Shown: positions 34,213 to 43,255, counted from the first letter of the stretch. The stretch: 64,000 bases of DNA from CALDSL01 sp039810245 (GCA_039810245.1 JBDHWQ010000022.1:4288-68287), one strand, 5' to 3'. The notes: generated by a model not told the origin, from the sequence alone. A program made the numbers and translations.

Positions 34213-34995
34213 ATGAATACCAAATATATCAGTCTAAGTGAAGATCATGTTCAATTTCATAAAGATGGTTCAATTGCACACCACCCATTGGATGGTCCCT
34301 ATAATAAAGGAAAAGGTGCGGGTCTATTGGCTTTTCAACCTAGACGCATATCGAATTATGTTTTATTTAACGATGTAAGGGTATTTAACGTTATCATAGA
34401 TGGAAGCAATGCAATAGCCGATGATGATCGTGATAGTTGGGCAGATCCCATTCGCTCAGAGATATTAATACGATTGCAGAATAACAATTGGCGTTGGTGT
34501 ATAAGTGCGGCATGTGATGCGCCAAGTCTTCTCAATTATGACAAAGCTACGTCTCAAAATGAATATTGGTTGGAGCAATATATCATAAACAATAATGTAC
34601 CACATGCAATTATTCAGTCCGACACTATTTATGGTACTGTAATGAACAGGTTGTTTTTCGAAGTTGGACGGCAAGAAACAGATAAACTGATTATCAACTG
34701 TTTTCGTTGCGCGCATCCAGGTCATACTATACAAGGGTATTTGCTGCCACCAAAGGGAATTGATCTACTGAAAGGATGGGGTTTATTACCTCATGACGAA
34801 AGTACCTTTAGATCTGTTATCGAAACTTGTTCAATAATTTTTTACACTTTTCCAGCGGAGCATAATAATTTCGCGTTTGTAACCAATAAGCATGATTATG
34901 CTAATCTAGAGCAAATGTTAAGAATGCGATCACTCGAGGAACGGGCTAAACAAATTATAGAGAAGATGAGAAATGGGTCAGTGAATAAAGAATAG
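34213..34995 (+). CDS. AT-rich orphan protein, possible NYN/PIN-like RNase
   Basis: A 260-residue soluble protein of foreign codon usage (Asn, Ile and Lys-rich, AT-rich third positions). The centre (about residues 57-145) resembles the Zc3h12a-like NYN/PIN nuclease layout: VFNVIIDGSNAIADD (Asp-x-x-Asn pocket), then WRWCISAACDAPSLL, EYWLEQYI and AIIQSDTIYG. That match is by eye and tentative. It lies just upstream of an RHS remnant, so it may be a leftover toxin or immunity gene of a polymorphic toxin locus. TTGGAGGG precedes the ATG. The reading frame is intact. Confidence 0.6.
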   Translation: MNTKYISLSEDHVQFHKDGSIAHHPLDGPYNKGKGAGLLAFQPRRISNYVLFNDVRVFNVIIDGSNAIADDDRDSWADPIRSEILIRLQNNNWRWCISAACDAPSLLNYDKATSQNEYWLEQYIINNNVPHAIIQSDTIYGTVMNRLFFEVGRQETDKLIINCFRCAHPGHTIQGYLLPPKGIDLLKGWGLLPHDESTFRSVIETCSIIFYTFPAEHNNFAFVTNKHDYANLEQMLRMRSLEERAKQIIEKMRNGSVNKE

Positions 34996-35076
34996 CCCAA
35001 CACAACAATACCAAAGATTGAGAATATTCGAAATGGCTTTCGATAAGTACTTTGCCCCAACGGGGCGCAGACCCAA

Positions 35077-35249
35077 AGCTACGCGGACGCGTGGGGGCGG
35101 GTGCTGGCGGTAGACCCGGCCGAAGGGCCGGGGTGAGCTATGCCTGGGACGCGGCCGACACCACCCGCCGGCAGGGCTATACCGCCTTTGGAACCGAGCG
35201 CTACCGCCTGGGCGGTGACCTGCCCACGCGCTACCAGTTCACCGGCCAG
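35077..35249 (+). pseudogene. RHS/YD-repeat protein remnant
   Basis: Two pieces of RHS core occur in different frames. SYADAWGRVLA (from 35077) runs into a stop. After a frame change, VSYAWDAADTTRRQGYTAFG and LPTRYQFTGQ (35133-35249) follow, the usual end of the RHS repeat region. GC-rich, in contrast to the gene before it. It is a decayed fragment of a large secreted toxin-delivery or wall-associated protein. Confidence 0.7.
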
Positions 35250-35306
35250 CTTCCGCGCCCCTCTACGCGGCGGTTGTCGCGCCTGCCCCGGCGTGGTAGA
35301 ATCAAG

Positions 35307-36323
35307 TTGGATTTTTGGGATGGAGAGAGTCTGATAAGCGTCCGCGATTTTTCCTGGCAGCACCTGCTCACCCTGTTCCGCTACCGCGCCCAGGTGCTCC
35401 CGCTTGATTACGAGCTGTTCCTCACCCACGGCAACCAGGCCAGCCTGCCGGCGATGCTGAGCAGCATGAACCTGGGCCGCGGCGTCTATATGGGCGTCTA
35501 TCGCTCTGAGAACGGCGTGCCCGACCTGATCGGGCAGATGCGCTATACCCCCGGCGAGCGCTCGGCGCGCATGAGCTTTCTGGCCCCCGAGCCGGAGTGC
35601 GACACGCCCTCGCTCAGCGCGCTGATGGAGAACTTTGTCCAGCGCGCGGGGCGCTATGGGGCCTTCCACCTGCTGGCCGAGCTGGACGAGCGCCATCCCT
35701 CGCTGGTGTACATGCGCCGCGCGGGCTTTTCGGTGTTTGCCTGGCAGCACATCTGGCACTTCGCGGCGGATGCCGGCGTGCCCGGCGAGCTGCGCGCCTG
35801 GCAGCCCGCCCGCAACGGCGACCAGGTGGCCGTGCGCTCGCTGTACCATTCGCTGGTGCCGCCGCTGGTGCAGGCCGCCGAGCCGCTTTCGATGCACACC
35901 TCGCGCGGACTGGTGTTCCGCCACGCCGGCGAGGTGCTGGCCTATGCCGAGGCGGTCTATGGGCCGCGCGGCATTTACCTGTACCCACTGCTGCACCCGG
36001 CGGTGGAAAACGTGCCCGAAGTGCTGGCCGACCTGGTGCAGCACCTGCCCGGGCGGCGCGGCCGGCCGGTGTATTTCACCATCCGTTCTTACCAGGCGTG
36101 GATGGAGCCGGCCCTGCAGCAGCTACACGGGGAAGTGCTGCCGCGCCAGGCGCTGCTGGTGAAGCACCTGGTGCAGGCGCTGCGCGCCGAGGCCCCCGCC
36201 CGCCTGGGCGTGCTGGAAGCGCGCCAGGCCGAGCCTACCGCCAGCATCGCCAGCCACGTGGAACAACACGAATGGCCCGGTGAGGGAGTCCCCCGGTTGG
36301 AAAATGAGCGATTCTGTGCATAA
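35307..36323 (+). CDS. GNAT-like N-acetyltransferase
   Basis: About 330 residues. Residues about 12-150 resemble a degenerate acetyltransferase fold (RYRAQVLPLDYELFLTHGNQ ... HLLAELDERHPSLVYMRRAGF); the second half may be a further GNAT-like repeat. The start is uncertain: no ATG is in frame near the beginning. TTG at 35307 and CTG at 35331 are possible. TGGTAGAAT at 35294-35302 looks like an extended -10 box and GGAGAGAG follows at 35322. The frame also reads through the RHS remnant upstream, which I do not count. Substrate unknown. Confidence 0.6.
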   Translation: MDFWDGESLISVRDFSWQHLLTLFRYRAQVLPLDYELFLTHGNQASLPAMLSSMNLGRGVYMGVYRSENGVPDLIGQMRYTPGERSARMSFLAPEPECDTPSLSALMENFVQRAGRYGAFHLLAELDERHPSLVYMRRAGFSVFAWQHIWHFAADAGVPGELRAWQPARNGDQVAVRSLYHSLVPPLVQAAEPLSMHTSRGLVFRHAGEVLAYAEAVYGPRGIYLYPLLHPAVENVPEVLADLVQHLPGRRGRPVYFTIRSYQAWMEPALQQLHGEVLPRQALLVKHLVQALRAEAPARLGVLEARQAEPTASIASHVEQHEWPGEGVPRLENERFCA

Positions 36324-36405
36324 TTAAGGGCAATATACGTTGTCCATCCTGACGGGGGAAAAGGTTGCGAGAAACCTTACGAGCGATCGTTAAAAATAAG
36401 AAACC

Positions 36406-38064
36406 ATGAGTCAACGAAGAATTACTGACGACCTGCAAGCTTTAATGGCCGTGCTGCCGCCACCCATCAGCGCCGCGGTGGCGCGGGCCGGCAATTCGGA
36501 TAACTTAATCGAAATCGTCCTCGACCTGGGCCGCTTCCCGATGGCGCGTTTTACCGATGGGGAGCAGCAGCTTAGCGATGTCGAAGTCAGCCGCCCGGAG
36601 ATTGACTACGTTGTCGAGCGCATTGGCGAGTTTGACGCGGATAACCGCGCCGGGCTGGAGCGCACGCTGCACCGCATCTCCGCCATCCGCAACCGCCGCT
36701 CGCACATCGTGGGCCTCACCGCGCGCGTCGGCCGCGCCGTGTACGGCACGCTCGGCATTATGCAGGACCTGATCGAATCGGGCAAGAGCGTGCTCATCCT
36801 CGGCCGCCCCGGCATCGGCAAGACCACCATCCTACGCGAAGCCGCGCGCATCCTGGCGGATAACAAGCGCGTAATCATCGTCGACACCTCGAACGAGATC
36901 GGCGGCGATGGCGACGTGCCGCACCCGGCCGTGGGCCGCGCGCGGCGCATGCAGGTGGCCACGCCTTCGCTGCAGCATGAGGTGATGATTGAGGCGGTGG
37001 AGAACCACAACCCCGAGGTGATCGTCATTGACGAGATTGGCCGCGAGCTGGAAGCTCTGGCGGCGCGCACCATTGCCGAGCGCGGCGTGCAGCTCATCGG
37101 CACGGCGCACGGCAAGACGCTGGAAAACCTGCTGCTCAACCCCACCCTGTCGGACCTGGTGGGCGGCATCGAGTCGGTGACGCTTTCCGACGAAGAGGCG
37201 CGCCGGCGCGGCACGCAGAAGACGGTGCTGGAGCGCCGCGCTCCCCCCACCTTCGACGTGCTGATCGAGATCCTCGAGCGCAACCGCATCGCCGTCCATC
37301 CGGATGTATCGGTGGCCGTGGATACGCTGCTGCGCGGCATTCCGCCCGCGCCCGAGGTGCGTTTCTACGATGAAGAAGGCGAGCTGCACATCGAGCAGCC
37401 GCCGCCCCCGCCGCCCACTACCAGCATGCCGGGCGGGCGCACGGGGCTGGTTTCAGGCACGCGCCGGCTCGTACCCGAGCAGGGACGGGAGCCGGGTTTT
37501 ACTCGCGCCGGGGGCGGCCAGACGCGCACAGCTCCTCTCCAGCCCGCGGCCGGCGCCGATGACGATGCGTACCAACCCGCGGTGGCCAACCAGGCCCTGC
37601 GCACCATCCGCGTCTACCCCTACGGGGTGGCCAACAACCGCCTGATCCAGGCGGCCAAGCGGTTGGGTGTTCCGGTGACGGTGGTACGCGAGCTGGATGA
37701 GGCCGAAGTTTTGATGACCCTGCGCACGTATTACCGCAATCGCCAGCAGGCCATTCTGGAAGCCGAATCGCGCGGGATGCCGATTTACGTCCTGCGCGCC
37801 AACACCGTCAGCCAGATCGAACACTCGCTGGCGGAACTGTTCAACCTGAGCGTAGACACCAGCGGCGGCTCCGACTGGCAGGACTACGCCTCGCAGACGC
37901 TCTCCGCCATTGAAGCGGTGCAAAACGGCCAGCGCTGGGTAGACCTGCCCCCCGCCACGGCCGCCGTGCGCCGCCTGCAGCACGAAATGGCGCGCCAGGC
38001 GCAGCTCGTTTCGCATTCATTTGGAAAAGAGCCCAACCGGCGCGTGCGTATCTATCGAGAATAA
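36406..38064 (+). CDS. R3H-domain AAA ATPase (Ycf45/SpoIIIAA-like)
   Basis: A 552-residue ATPase. After an N-terminal ~110 residues the P-loop GRPGIGKTT lies at 133-141, then RVIIVDTSNEIGGDGD, Walker B VIVIDEIG and IGTAHG. This arrangement is that of SpoIIIAA and plastid/cyanobacterial Ycf45. A Pro- and Gly-rich linker (about 330-390) leads to a C-terminal part (RVYPYGVANNRLIQAAKRL ... R3H-type RRLQHEMARQAQLVSHSFG) expected to bind single-stranded nucleic acid. Cellular role unknown. tmk follows after six bases. Confidence 0.85.
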   Translation: MSQRRITDDLQALMAVLPPPISAAVARAGNSDNLIEIVLDLGRFPMARFTDGEQQLSDVEVSRPEIDYVVERIGEFDADNRAGLERTLHRISAIRNRRSHIVGLTARVGRAVYGTLGIMQDLIESGKSVLILGRPGIGKTTILREAARILADNKRVIIVDTSNEIGGDGDVPHPAVGRARRMQVATPSLQHEVMIEAVENHNPEVIVIDEIGRELEALAARTIAERGVQLIGTAHGKTLENLLLNPTLSDLVGGIESVTLSDEEARRRGTQKTVLERRAPPTFDVLIEILERNRIAVHPDVSVAVDTLLRGIPPAPEVRFYDEEGELHIEQPPPPPPTTSMPGGRTGLVSGTRRLVPEQGREPGFTRAGGGQTRTAPLQPAAGADDDAYQPAVANQALRTIRVYPYGVANNRLIQAAKRLGVPVTVVRELDEAEVLMTLRTYYRNRQQAILEAESRGMPIYVLRANTVSQIEHSLAELFNLSVDTSGGSDWQDYASQTLSAIEAVQNGQRWVDLPPATAAVRRLQHEMARQAQLVSHSFGKEPNRRVRIYRE

Positions 38065-38070
38065 ACGCGC

Positions 38071-38703
38071 ATGTTCATCACCCTCGAAGGGCCAGACGGT
38101 AGTGGCAAGACTACGCAGATCGCCCCGCTGGCAGACTATTTGCGCCAGCGGGGTCTCACCGTGCTGACCACCCGCGAGCCGGGTGGCACCGCCATCGGCG
38201 AGCAGGTGCGCGATGTGCTGCACCGCCTGGATAACACCGCCATGCACCCGCGCGCCGAGACCTTGCTGTACCTGGCGGCGCGCGCCCAACTGGTGGAAGA
38301 GATCATCCGCCCGGCGCTGGCGCGCGGCGAAGTGGTGCTGTGCGACCGCTACGCAGATTCGACCCTGGCCTACCAGGGCTACGGTCATGGCAATGATTTA
38401 CAAATCGTGCGCTCGCTGTTACACTTTGCCACGGGCGGCCTGCAGCCCGACCTGACTCTGCTGCTCGACCTGAGCGCGGAAGAGGGGCTGCGCCGGCGGC
38501 AGACCGGCGGCGGTGAGTGGAACCGGCTGGATGCTTACCAGCTCGCGTTCCACCAGCGCGTAGTACTGGGCTACCGCCAGTTGGCTGCCGAACAGCCCGC
38601 GCGCTGGGTGGTGGTGGACGCGGCCCGTCCCCCCGCCGAAATCCAGCGTGACCTGCGCGAGATCATCACCGCGCGTCTGCTGGCGCATACATCGCTGTCG
38701 TAA
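38071..38703 (+). CDS. tmk: Thymidylate kinase
   Basis: A 210-residue enzyme that converts dTMP to dTDP. Walker A EGPDGSGKTT is at residues 6-15, the TREPGGT segment follows at about 34-40, and CDRYADSTLAYQGYG is the DR-Y substrate motif. The lid region is short (RRRQTGGGEWNRLD). Length is typical. It is tightly linked to the R3H ATPase gene. Confidence 0.94.
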   Translation: MFITLEGPDGSGKTTQIAPLADYLRQRGLTVLTTREPGGTAIGEQVRDVLHRLDNTAMHPRAETLLYLAARAQLVEEIIRPALARGEVVLCDRYADSTLAYQGYGHGNDLQIVRSLLHFATGGLQPDLTLLLDLSAEEGLRRRQTGGGEWNRLDAYQLAFHQRVVLGYRQLAAEQPARWVVVDAARPPAEIQRDLREIITARLLAHTSLS

Positions 38704-38739
38704 TTGGTTAACGCATTCTTCATACAATCATCCGCCACC

Positions 38740-39969
38740 ATGCGCAAACTCTTTTTCCTCCTCCTGCTCCTCAGCCTGCTCCTGGCGGCGTGTTCATCCG
38801 CGCCGGCCGCCATTCCCACAGCCACGGTCACACCCGCGCCGGCGCCTACGGCCGCCGCGGATGTGCCGCAGTGCACTATCGAGGCCTCGCTGCCCGCCAT
38901 TGACCCCGACGAGGCCGCGCGCTTTGCCCCGGTGACCGAGACCGACTGGATCCGCGGCAACCCCGACGCCAAAATCACCCTGCTGGAATACAGCGACTTC
39001 ATGTGCCCCTACTGCGCGCAGATCGCGCCCACCCTGGCGCAGCTCGCCGCCGACAACCCCGAGGATGTGCGCTTCGTCTACCGCCATTTCCCGCTGCCCT
39101 CGCACGATAAATCACTGCTGGCCGCGCAGGCCACCGAGGCCGCCGGCAAACAGGGCAAGTTCTGGGAGCTGTATGATCTGCTTTTCGCCCAGCAGCAGAC
39201 CTGGGCCTCGCTGACCATGGACGAATTCCGCGCCTGGCTGGAAAAGCAGGCCGCGACGCTCAGCCTCGACCAGCAGGCCTTCACCGCCGATCTCGACAGC
39301 CCCGCGATCGTGGCCAAAGTGAAAGCCGACCAGGACGCGGCGGTGCAGGCCCAGGTCAATTACACCCCCTTCCTGCTGGTGAATAACCGCATTTTCCCCG
39401 AGCAGCTCCCCCACGATTACGCCACCATCAACGCGATGGTGCAGCTTCTTAAGCTCCAGGAGCAGCAGTACGCCGCCTGCCCGCCGTTGACGGTGGACCC
39501 CAAAAAGCAGTACCTGGCCACCTTCCGCACCGAACAGGGCGATTTCACCGTGCAGCTCTATGCTGATAAAGCCCCGGTGACGGTCAACAGTTTTGTCTTC
39601 CTGGCGCGCGAAGGCTGGTACAATGGCACCAGCTTCCACCGCGTGCTGCCCGGCTACATTGCCCAGGGCGGCGACCCCACCGGCACCGGTTACGGCGGCC
39701 CGGGTTTCGCCTACATTGACGAGATCAGCGACCTGAAGTTCGACAAAGAAGGCGTGCTCGCCATGGCCAACTCCGGCCCCAACACCAACGGCAGCCAGTT
39801 CTTTATCACCTATACCCCCATCGCAGACCTGGACGGCAATTACACCATCTTTGGCCAGGTGATTGAGGGCATGGATGTGGTGAAGAAGTTGACCCCGCGC
39901 GACCCCAACCAGGTGCCCAACGTGACCGAGGGGGATTTGATCCGCGAGATTGTGATTACCGAGAAATAA
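38740..39969 (+). CDS. Lipoprotein: DsbA-like thioredoxin fused to cyclophilin-type peptidyl-prolyl isomerase
   Basis: A 409-residue exported protein. A signal peptide ends in the lipobox LLAAC (Cys18), followed by a Pro/Thr/Ala linker. Residues about 65-240 form a DsbA-like domain with the active site CPYC (Cys89, Cys92) and a cis-Pro segment YTPFLLVN. Residues about 255-409 are a cyclophilin domain (GWYNGTSFHRVLPGYIAQGG, ANSGPNTNGSQFFITY, GQVIEGMDVVKKL). Oxidative folding and proline isomerisation at the outer membrane face are thus joined in one polypeptide. The ATG at 38740 is the natural start, although no ribosome-binding site is obvious. Confidence 0.9.
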   Translation: MRKLFFLLLLLSLLLAACSSAPAAIPTATVTPAPAPTAAADVPQCTIEASLPAIDPDEAARFAPVTETDWIRGNPDAKITLLEYSDFMCPYCAQIAPTLAQLAADNPEDVRFVYRHFPLPSHDKSLLAAQATEAAGKQGKFWELYDLLFAQQQTWASLTMDEFRAWLEKQAATLSLDQQAFTADLDSPAIVAKVKADQDAAVQAQVNYTPFLLVNNRIFPEQLPHDYATINAMVQLLKLQEQQYAACPPLTVDPKKQYLATFRTEQGDFTVQLYADKAPVTVNSFVFLAREGWYNGTSFHRVLPGYIAQGGDPTGTGYGGPGFAYIDEISDLKFDKEGVLAMANSGPNTNGSQFFITYTPIADLDGNYTIFGQVIEGMDVVKKLTPRDPNQVPNVTEGDLIREIVITEK

Positions 39970-39970
39970 A

Positions 39971-41200
39971 TTGAACCCTTCGCCGCGCATCCACGTACCT
40001 TCCCTGCTGCAGTTTGCCCTCAGCGGCGTCATCTTCATGCTGACGCTGCCGGTGGCGGTATTCACTGTGGTGCTGGTGCTGGCGGCGCTGATGTCTGGCC
40101 AGGATGTGTCGCAGAACGCGCCGGTGCTGCTTTCGGCGGCCTGGACGGCGTTCTTCGTCAGCCTGCTGGTGATCCCCGGGGCTGCCCTGGCGCTGATGCG
40201 CCTGTTCGGCCGCGAGCGGCCGCGGCTGCTGCGCATCAGCCCGCTGCGCGCCGCAAGCCTGGCACTGCTGCTCTGGCCGGTGATCCTGTTCATCGGCTGG
40301 TTGTCGAGCAGCAACGGCGAGCTCACCTGGCTGGTGCTGCCGCCGCTGCAGGTTCTGGCCGTGGCCCTGCCGGTGTGGTGGTTTATCGAAGTGGGGCGCA
40401 GCAAGCTGGCGGATGGTAATGCCCAACGCGGCTGGGGCATCTTCTCGCTGGGCCTGGTGGCCGGCCCGTTGCTGGCCATGGTGCTCGAGCTGCTGGCGAT
40501 CATCGCCCTGGTGATCATCGTGATCATGTACATCTCGCTCCAACCGGGCCTGGCCGATGAAGTCATGCGGCTGGTCGAGCGCTTGCAGGGGCTGGACCCT
40601 CAATCGCCGCGCGCGCTGGATCTGCTGCGTCCCTACCTGGAAAGCCCCACTTTTCTGGCGCTGCTGGCCGGAGTGGTATCCGGCATCGTCCCGCTGATCG
40701 AAGAGCTGGTGAAGCCGCTGCCGGTGCTGCTGTTGGCGCTGTGGCGCAAGATCCCGCCGGTGGAAGGCTTTATCGCCGGATTGATCTCGGGCGGCGCGTT
40801 CGGGCTGGTGGAAAGCCTGGGCCTGGCCTCGAACCTGCAGGGTGAAAGTTGGGCTCCGGTGCTGGCCACGCGTGTGGGCACCGGGCTGCTGCACATTGTC
40901 ACCACCTCGCTGGTGGGGTGGGGGTTGGCCTCGGCTATTCGCGAAAAACGCTGGCTGCGGCTGCTGTTAACCTACATTTCTGCGGTATCATTGCACGGCA
41001 TCTGGAATTTGCTGGGCATCAGCGTGGGCGTCGAGTCGCTCAACCTGGGTCCCGCGTTTGACCGGGTTGCCCTGTTCGCCGCGGCAGGCCTGGCGCTGCT
41101 GGCCCTGCTGCTCTACACCATTTTGGTTCGCATGAACCTGCGGCTGCGCCGCGATGCGGCTCCTACGCCCGCGCTGCCCGCCGTGGATGTTCGACCCTGA
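39971..41200 (+). CDS. PrsW-family intramembrane metalloprotease
   Basis: A 409-residue protein with about nine membrane segments. The family's catalytic motifs are visible in order: EELVK (in VPLIEELVKPLPVL), FGLVESLG, RVGTGLLHIVTTSLVGWG and LHGIWNLLG. PrsW cleaves anti-sigma factors in Bacillus; the substrate here is unknown. Translation starts at TTG one base after the preceding stop, so it is coupled to the lipoprotein gene. Confidence 0.85.
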   Translation: MNPSPRIHVPSLLQFALSGVIFMLTLPVAVFTVVLVLAALMSGQDVSQNAPVLLSAAWTAFFVSLLVIPGAALALMRLFGRERPRLLRISPLRAASLALLLWPVILFIGWLSSSNGELTWLVLPPLQVLAVALPVWWFIEVGRSKLADGNAQRGWGIFSLGLVAGPLLAMVLELLAIIALVIIVIMYISLQPGLADEVMRLVERLQGLDPQSPRALDLLRPYLESPTFLALLAGVVSGIVPLIEELVKPLPVLLLALWRKIPPVEGFIAGLISGGAFGLVESLGLASNLQGESWAPVLATRVGTGLLHIVTTSLVGWGLASAIREKRWLRLLLTYISAVSLHGIWNLLGISVGVESLNLGPAFDRVALFAAAGLALLALLLYTILVRMNLRLRRDAAPTPALPAVDVRP

Positions 41201-41222
41201 TCATCGAAATTGAGGAAAAACC

Positions 41223-41915
41223 ATGGATAGCGTTGTTCAACTGTTCAAAGACCTGTTCAACCTGATCTTGCATCTGGATATCCCCAATCTCTCCGCCTTC
41301 GTGGAGAATTACGGTTTACTGGTGTACGTGGTGATGTTTGGCATCATCTTCGTCGAGACCGGCCTGGTGGTGATGCCCTTCCTGCCCGGCGACTCGCTGC
41401 TGTTTGCCACCGGCGCAGTGGCCGGGCTGACTGGCAAGCTGCACATCCTGGTGCTGTTCGTGCTGCTGGCATTCGCCGCGGTGATCGGCGACACGGTGAA
41501 CTACTGGATCGGCCATTTCATAGGCCCCAAGGCCTTTTCCGGCAAGTACCGCTTCCTCAAGCGTGAATACCTCGACCGTACGCATGCTTTCTATGAGAAG
41601 CATGGCGGCAAGACGATCCTGCTGGCGCGCTTTGTACCCATCGTGCGCACCTTCGCGCCCTTTGTGGCCGGTGTGGGCGGCATGCATTACGGCAATTTCA
41701 TCCGCTACAATGTTTTTGGCGGCATCCTGTGGACGGCGCTGTTCCTGTTCAGCGGCTACTTCCTGGGCCAGTTCGACTGGGTGGAGCGCAATTTGCACTT
41801 CGTGCTGGTCGCTATCATCTTGATTTCGGTGCTGCCCGCGATCTATGAAGCCTGGAAAGCCAAACGCGAGCCGGTGCCGACCGTCAGCGACCCGACCCGC
41901 GTAAACTTTGACTGA
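41223..41915 (+). CDS. DedA family membrane protein
   Basis: A 230-residue membrane protein. Recognisable segments are FVETGLVVMPFLPGDSLLF, the GDTVNYWIGH motif, and RFVPIVRTFAPFVAGVGGM with the re-entrant arginine region. DedA proteins (VTT domain) are thought to flip undecaprenyl phosphate or phospholipids. ATTGAGGAAA precedes the ATG. It lies before an acyltransferase gene, which is consistent with membrane lipid work. Confidence 0.92.
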   Translation: MDSVVQLFKDLFNLILHLDIPNLSAFVENYGLLVYVVMFGIIFVETGLVVMPFLPGDSLLFATGAVAGLTGKLHILVLFVLLAFAAVIGDTVNYWIGHFIGPKAFSGKYRFLKREYLDRTHAFYEKHGGKTILLARFVPIVRTFAPFVAGVGGMHYGNFIRYNVFGGILWTALFLFSGYFLGQFDWVERNLHFVLVAIILISVLPAIYEAWKAKREPVPTVSDPTRVNFD

Positions 41916-41954
41916 TCCGCATAACTGTAAGGCACGGCGGGGGTTTCCACTGGT

Positions 41955-42656
41955 ATGAAGAGAGACACGCTTGCCCGTATCGTCCGTTTTTTGCTGCATA
42001 CCCTCACCCGCACCGAGTACGTGGGACTGGAGAACGTTCCGCGCGAGGGGCCGCTGCTGATCACGCTCAATCATCTCAGCCAGGTGGACACCCCGCTGCT
42101 GATGGCGCAGCCGGCCCGGCCGGACATCACCGCGCTGGTGACGGACAAGTACCAGCAGTTCTGGTTTATGCGCTGGTTTGTCAACACCGCCGAGGGCATC
42201 TGGATCGACCGCGAGCGTGCTGATTTTGGCGCCTTCCGCGCCGGCATCGAGGTGCTCAAGGCCGGGCGACCGCTGGGCATTGCGCCCGAGGGTACGCGCA
42301 GCAAGGGCGAAGGCATGCTGCCGGGCAAGCCCGGCGCCAGCCTGATTGCGATCAAGAGCGGCGCGCCGGTGCTGCCGGTGGCCATCACGGGCACCGAAAG
42401 CGCCTTCCACGATATCTTCCGCCTGCGCCGCCCGAAGATCGTGGCGCGCTTTGGCAAACCTTACGTGCTTCCGCCGCTGGACCGCGACAACCGTGACGCC
42501 GCCCTGCAGCGCATGACGGACGAGATCATGTGCCGCATCGCGGTGATGCTGCCCGAGAGCTACCGGGGCGTATACAAAGACCATCCGCGCCTGCGCGAGC
42601 TGCTGCAGGATCCCGGGGCGTTGCTGCCCAAAGACGCCTCGCGCGTGCGGCTGTAG
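41955..42656 (+). CDS. 1-acyl-sn-glycerol-3-phosphate acyltransferase (PlsC family)
   Basis: A 233-residue acyltransferase of phospholipid synthesis. Motif I is NHLSQVDTPLL (His-x4-Asp), and motif III is PEGTRSKGEGML. The second step of phosphatidic acid synthesis is the family role; other lyso-lipids are possible acceptors. It ends shortly before a 50-bp palindrome that separates it from the convergent redoxin gene. Confidence 0.88.
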   Translation: MKRDTLARIVRFLLHTLTRTEYVGLENVPREGPLLITLNHLSQVDTPLLMAQPARPDITALVTDKYQQFWFMRWFVNTAEGIWIDRERADFGAFRAGIEVLKAGRPLGIAPEGTRSKGEGMLPGKPGASLIAIKSGAPVLPVAITGTESAFHDIFRLRRPKIVARFGKPYVLPPLDRDNRDAALQRMTDEIMCRIAVMLPESYRGVYKDHPRLRELLQDPGALLPKDASRVRL

Positions 42657-42662
42657 ATAGAA

Positions 42663-42712
42663 TGCATGCACACCACCCGGGATGCGGCCGCATCCCGGGT
42701 GGTGTGCATGCA
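42663..42712. terminator. 50-bp perfect palindrome between convergent genes
   Basis: Positions 42663-42687 are exactly complementary to 42688-42712 (centre GCGGCCGC, ends TGCATGCA). It lies six bases behind plsC and five bases behind the redoxin gene and should stop transcription from both sides, though neither T-run is long. Confidence 0.7.
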
Positions 42713-42717
42713 CCTAT

Positions 42718-43221
42718 TTACGCCACCAATCCCTTAAACCGTACCAGCGTGCAGCCATAGGCCGCGCTCTCCGTCACTTCCGGCGCGCGCCCGGCCAGCA
42801 GCGCATCGACCGCGCTGCGCACGTAGTGCCGGCTTGCCTCGCGGCGGCGGAAGGTCACGTCATCCGGCGCGCCCTGGTAGCGCAGAATCCCCTCGCCATC
42901 AATGATAAAGAAATGCGGCGTCACCTGCGCGCCGTACTGCTCCGCCAGCGCACCGTCCGCGTCCCACACCGGGGCCGGGATTCCGCGCGCTCGCGCCGCA
43001 GAGCGTATTTGCTCCGGCGACTCATTGGCATTCGATGCCACCGGCAGGTAGGCCACGCGCTCGCCCCACTGTGCCAGCAGCTCGCGCATCTGCGCGTCGG
43101 CGCGCTCCACCCACGGGCACTCCGCAGACCAGAAGCACAGTACCACCACACGCCCGCGCAGGTCGGCCAGCCGCACCGCGCGCCCGTCTACATCGTCCAG
43201 CGTAAAATCTACCGCCAACAT
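42718..43221 (-). CDS. Thioredoxin-fold redoxin (AhpC/TSA-TlpA type)
   Basis: A 167-residue cytosolic protein: VVVLCFWSAECPWVERADAQ, then VAYLPVASNANESPEQI and VTPHFFIIDGEGILRYQG with the cis-Pro. Only one cysteine stands in the active segment (E-C-P-W), so a CxxC disulfide is not possible there; it looks like the DUF-type redoxins with a single reactive Cys. The ATG at 43221 is chosen because GAGGGAGTGGGA precedes it; the frame open upstream to 43266 consists of repeat sequence. Confidence 0.8.
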   Translation of the reverse strand: MLAVDFTLDDVDGRAVRLADLRGRVVVLCFWSAECPWVERADAQMRELLAQWGERVAYLPVASNANESPEQIRSAARARGIPAPVWDADGALAEQYGAQVTPHFFIIDGEGILRYQGAPDDVTFRRREASRHYVRSAVDALLAGRAPEVTESAAYGCTLVRFKGLVA

Positions 43222-43226
43222 TCCCA

Positions 43227-43255
43227 CTCCCTCTGGGAGAGGGTTAGGGTGAGGG
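43227..43255. repeat. CCCTCACCC-type repeat, copy 1
   Basis: The minus strand reads CCCTCACCCTAACCC, then TCTCCCAGAGGGAG. It lies between the redoxin and DUF559 genes, and its GAGGGAG serves as redoxin ribosome-binding site. An inverted, slightly diverged copy is at 43653-43683. Confidence 0.6.

Noticed and set aside
35052..35306. N-terminal extension of the GNAT frame
   Set aside because: The extension translates an RHS-core remnant fused by chance; acetyltransferase similarity begins only after 35330.
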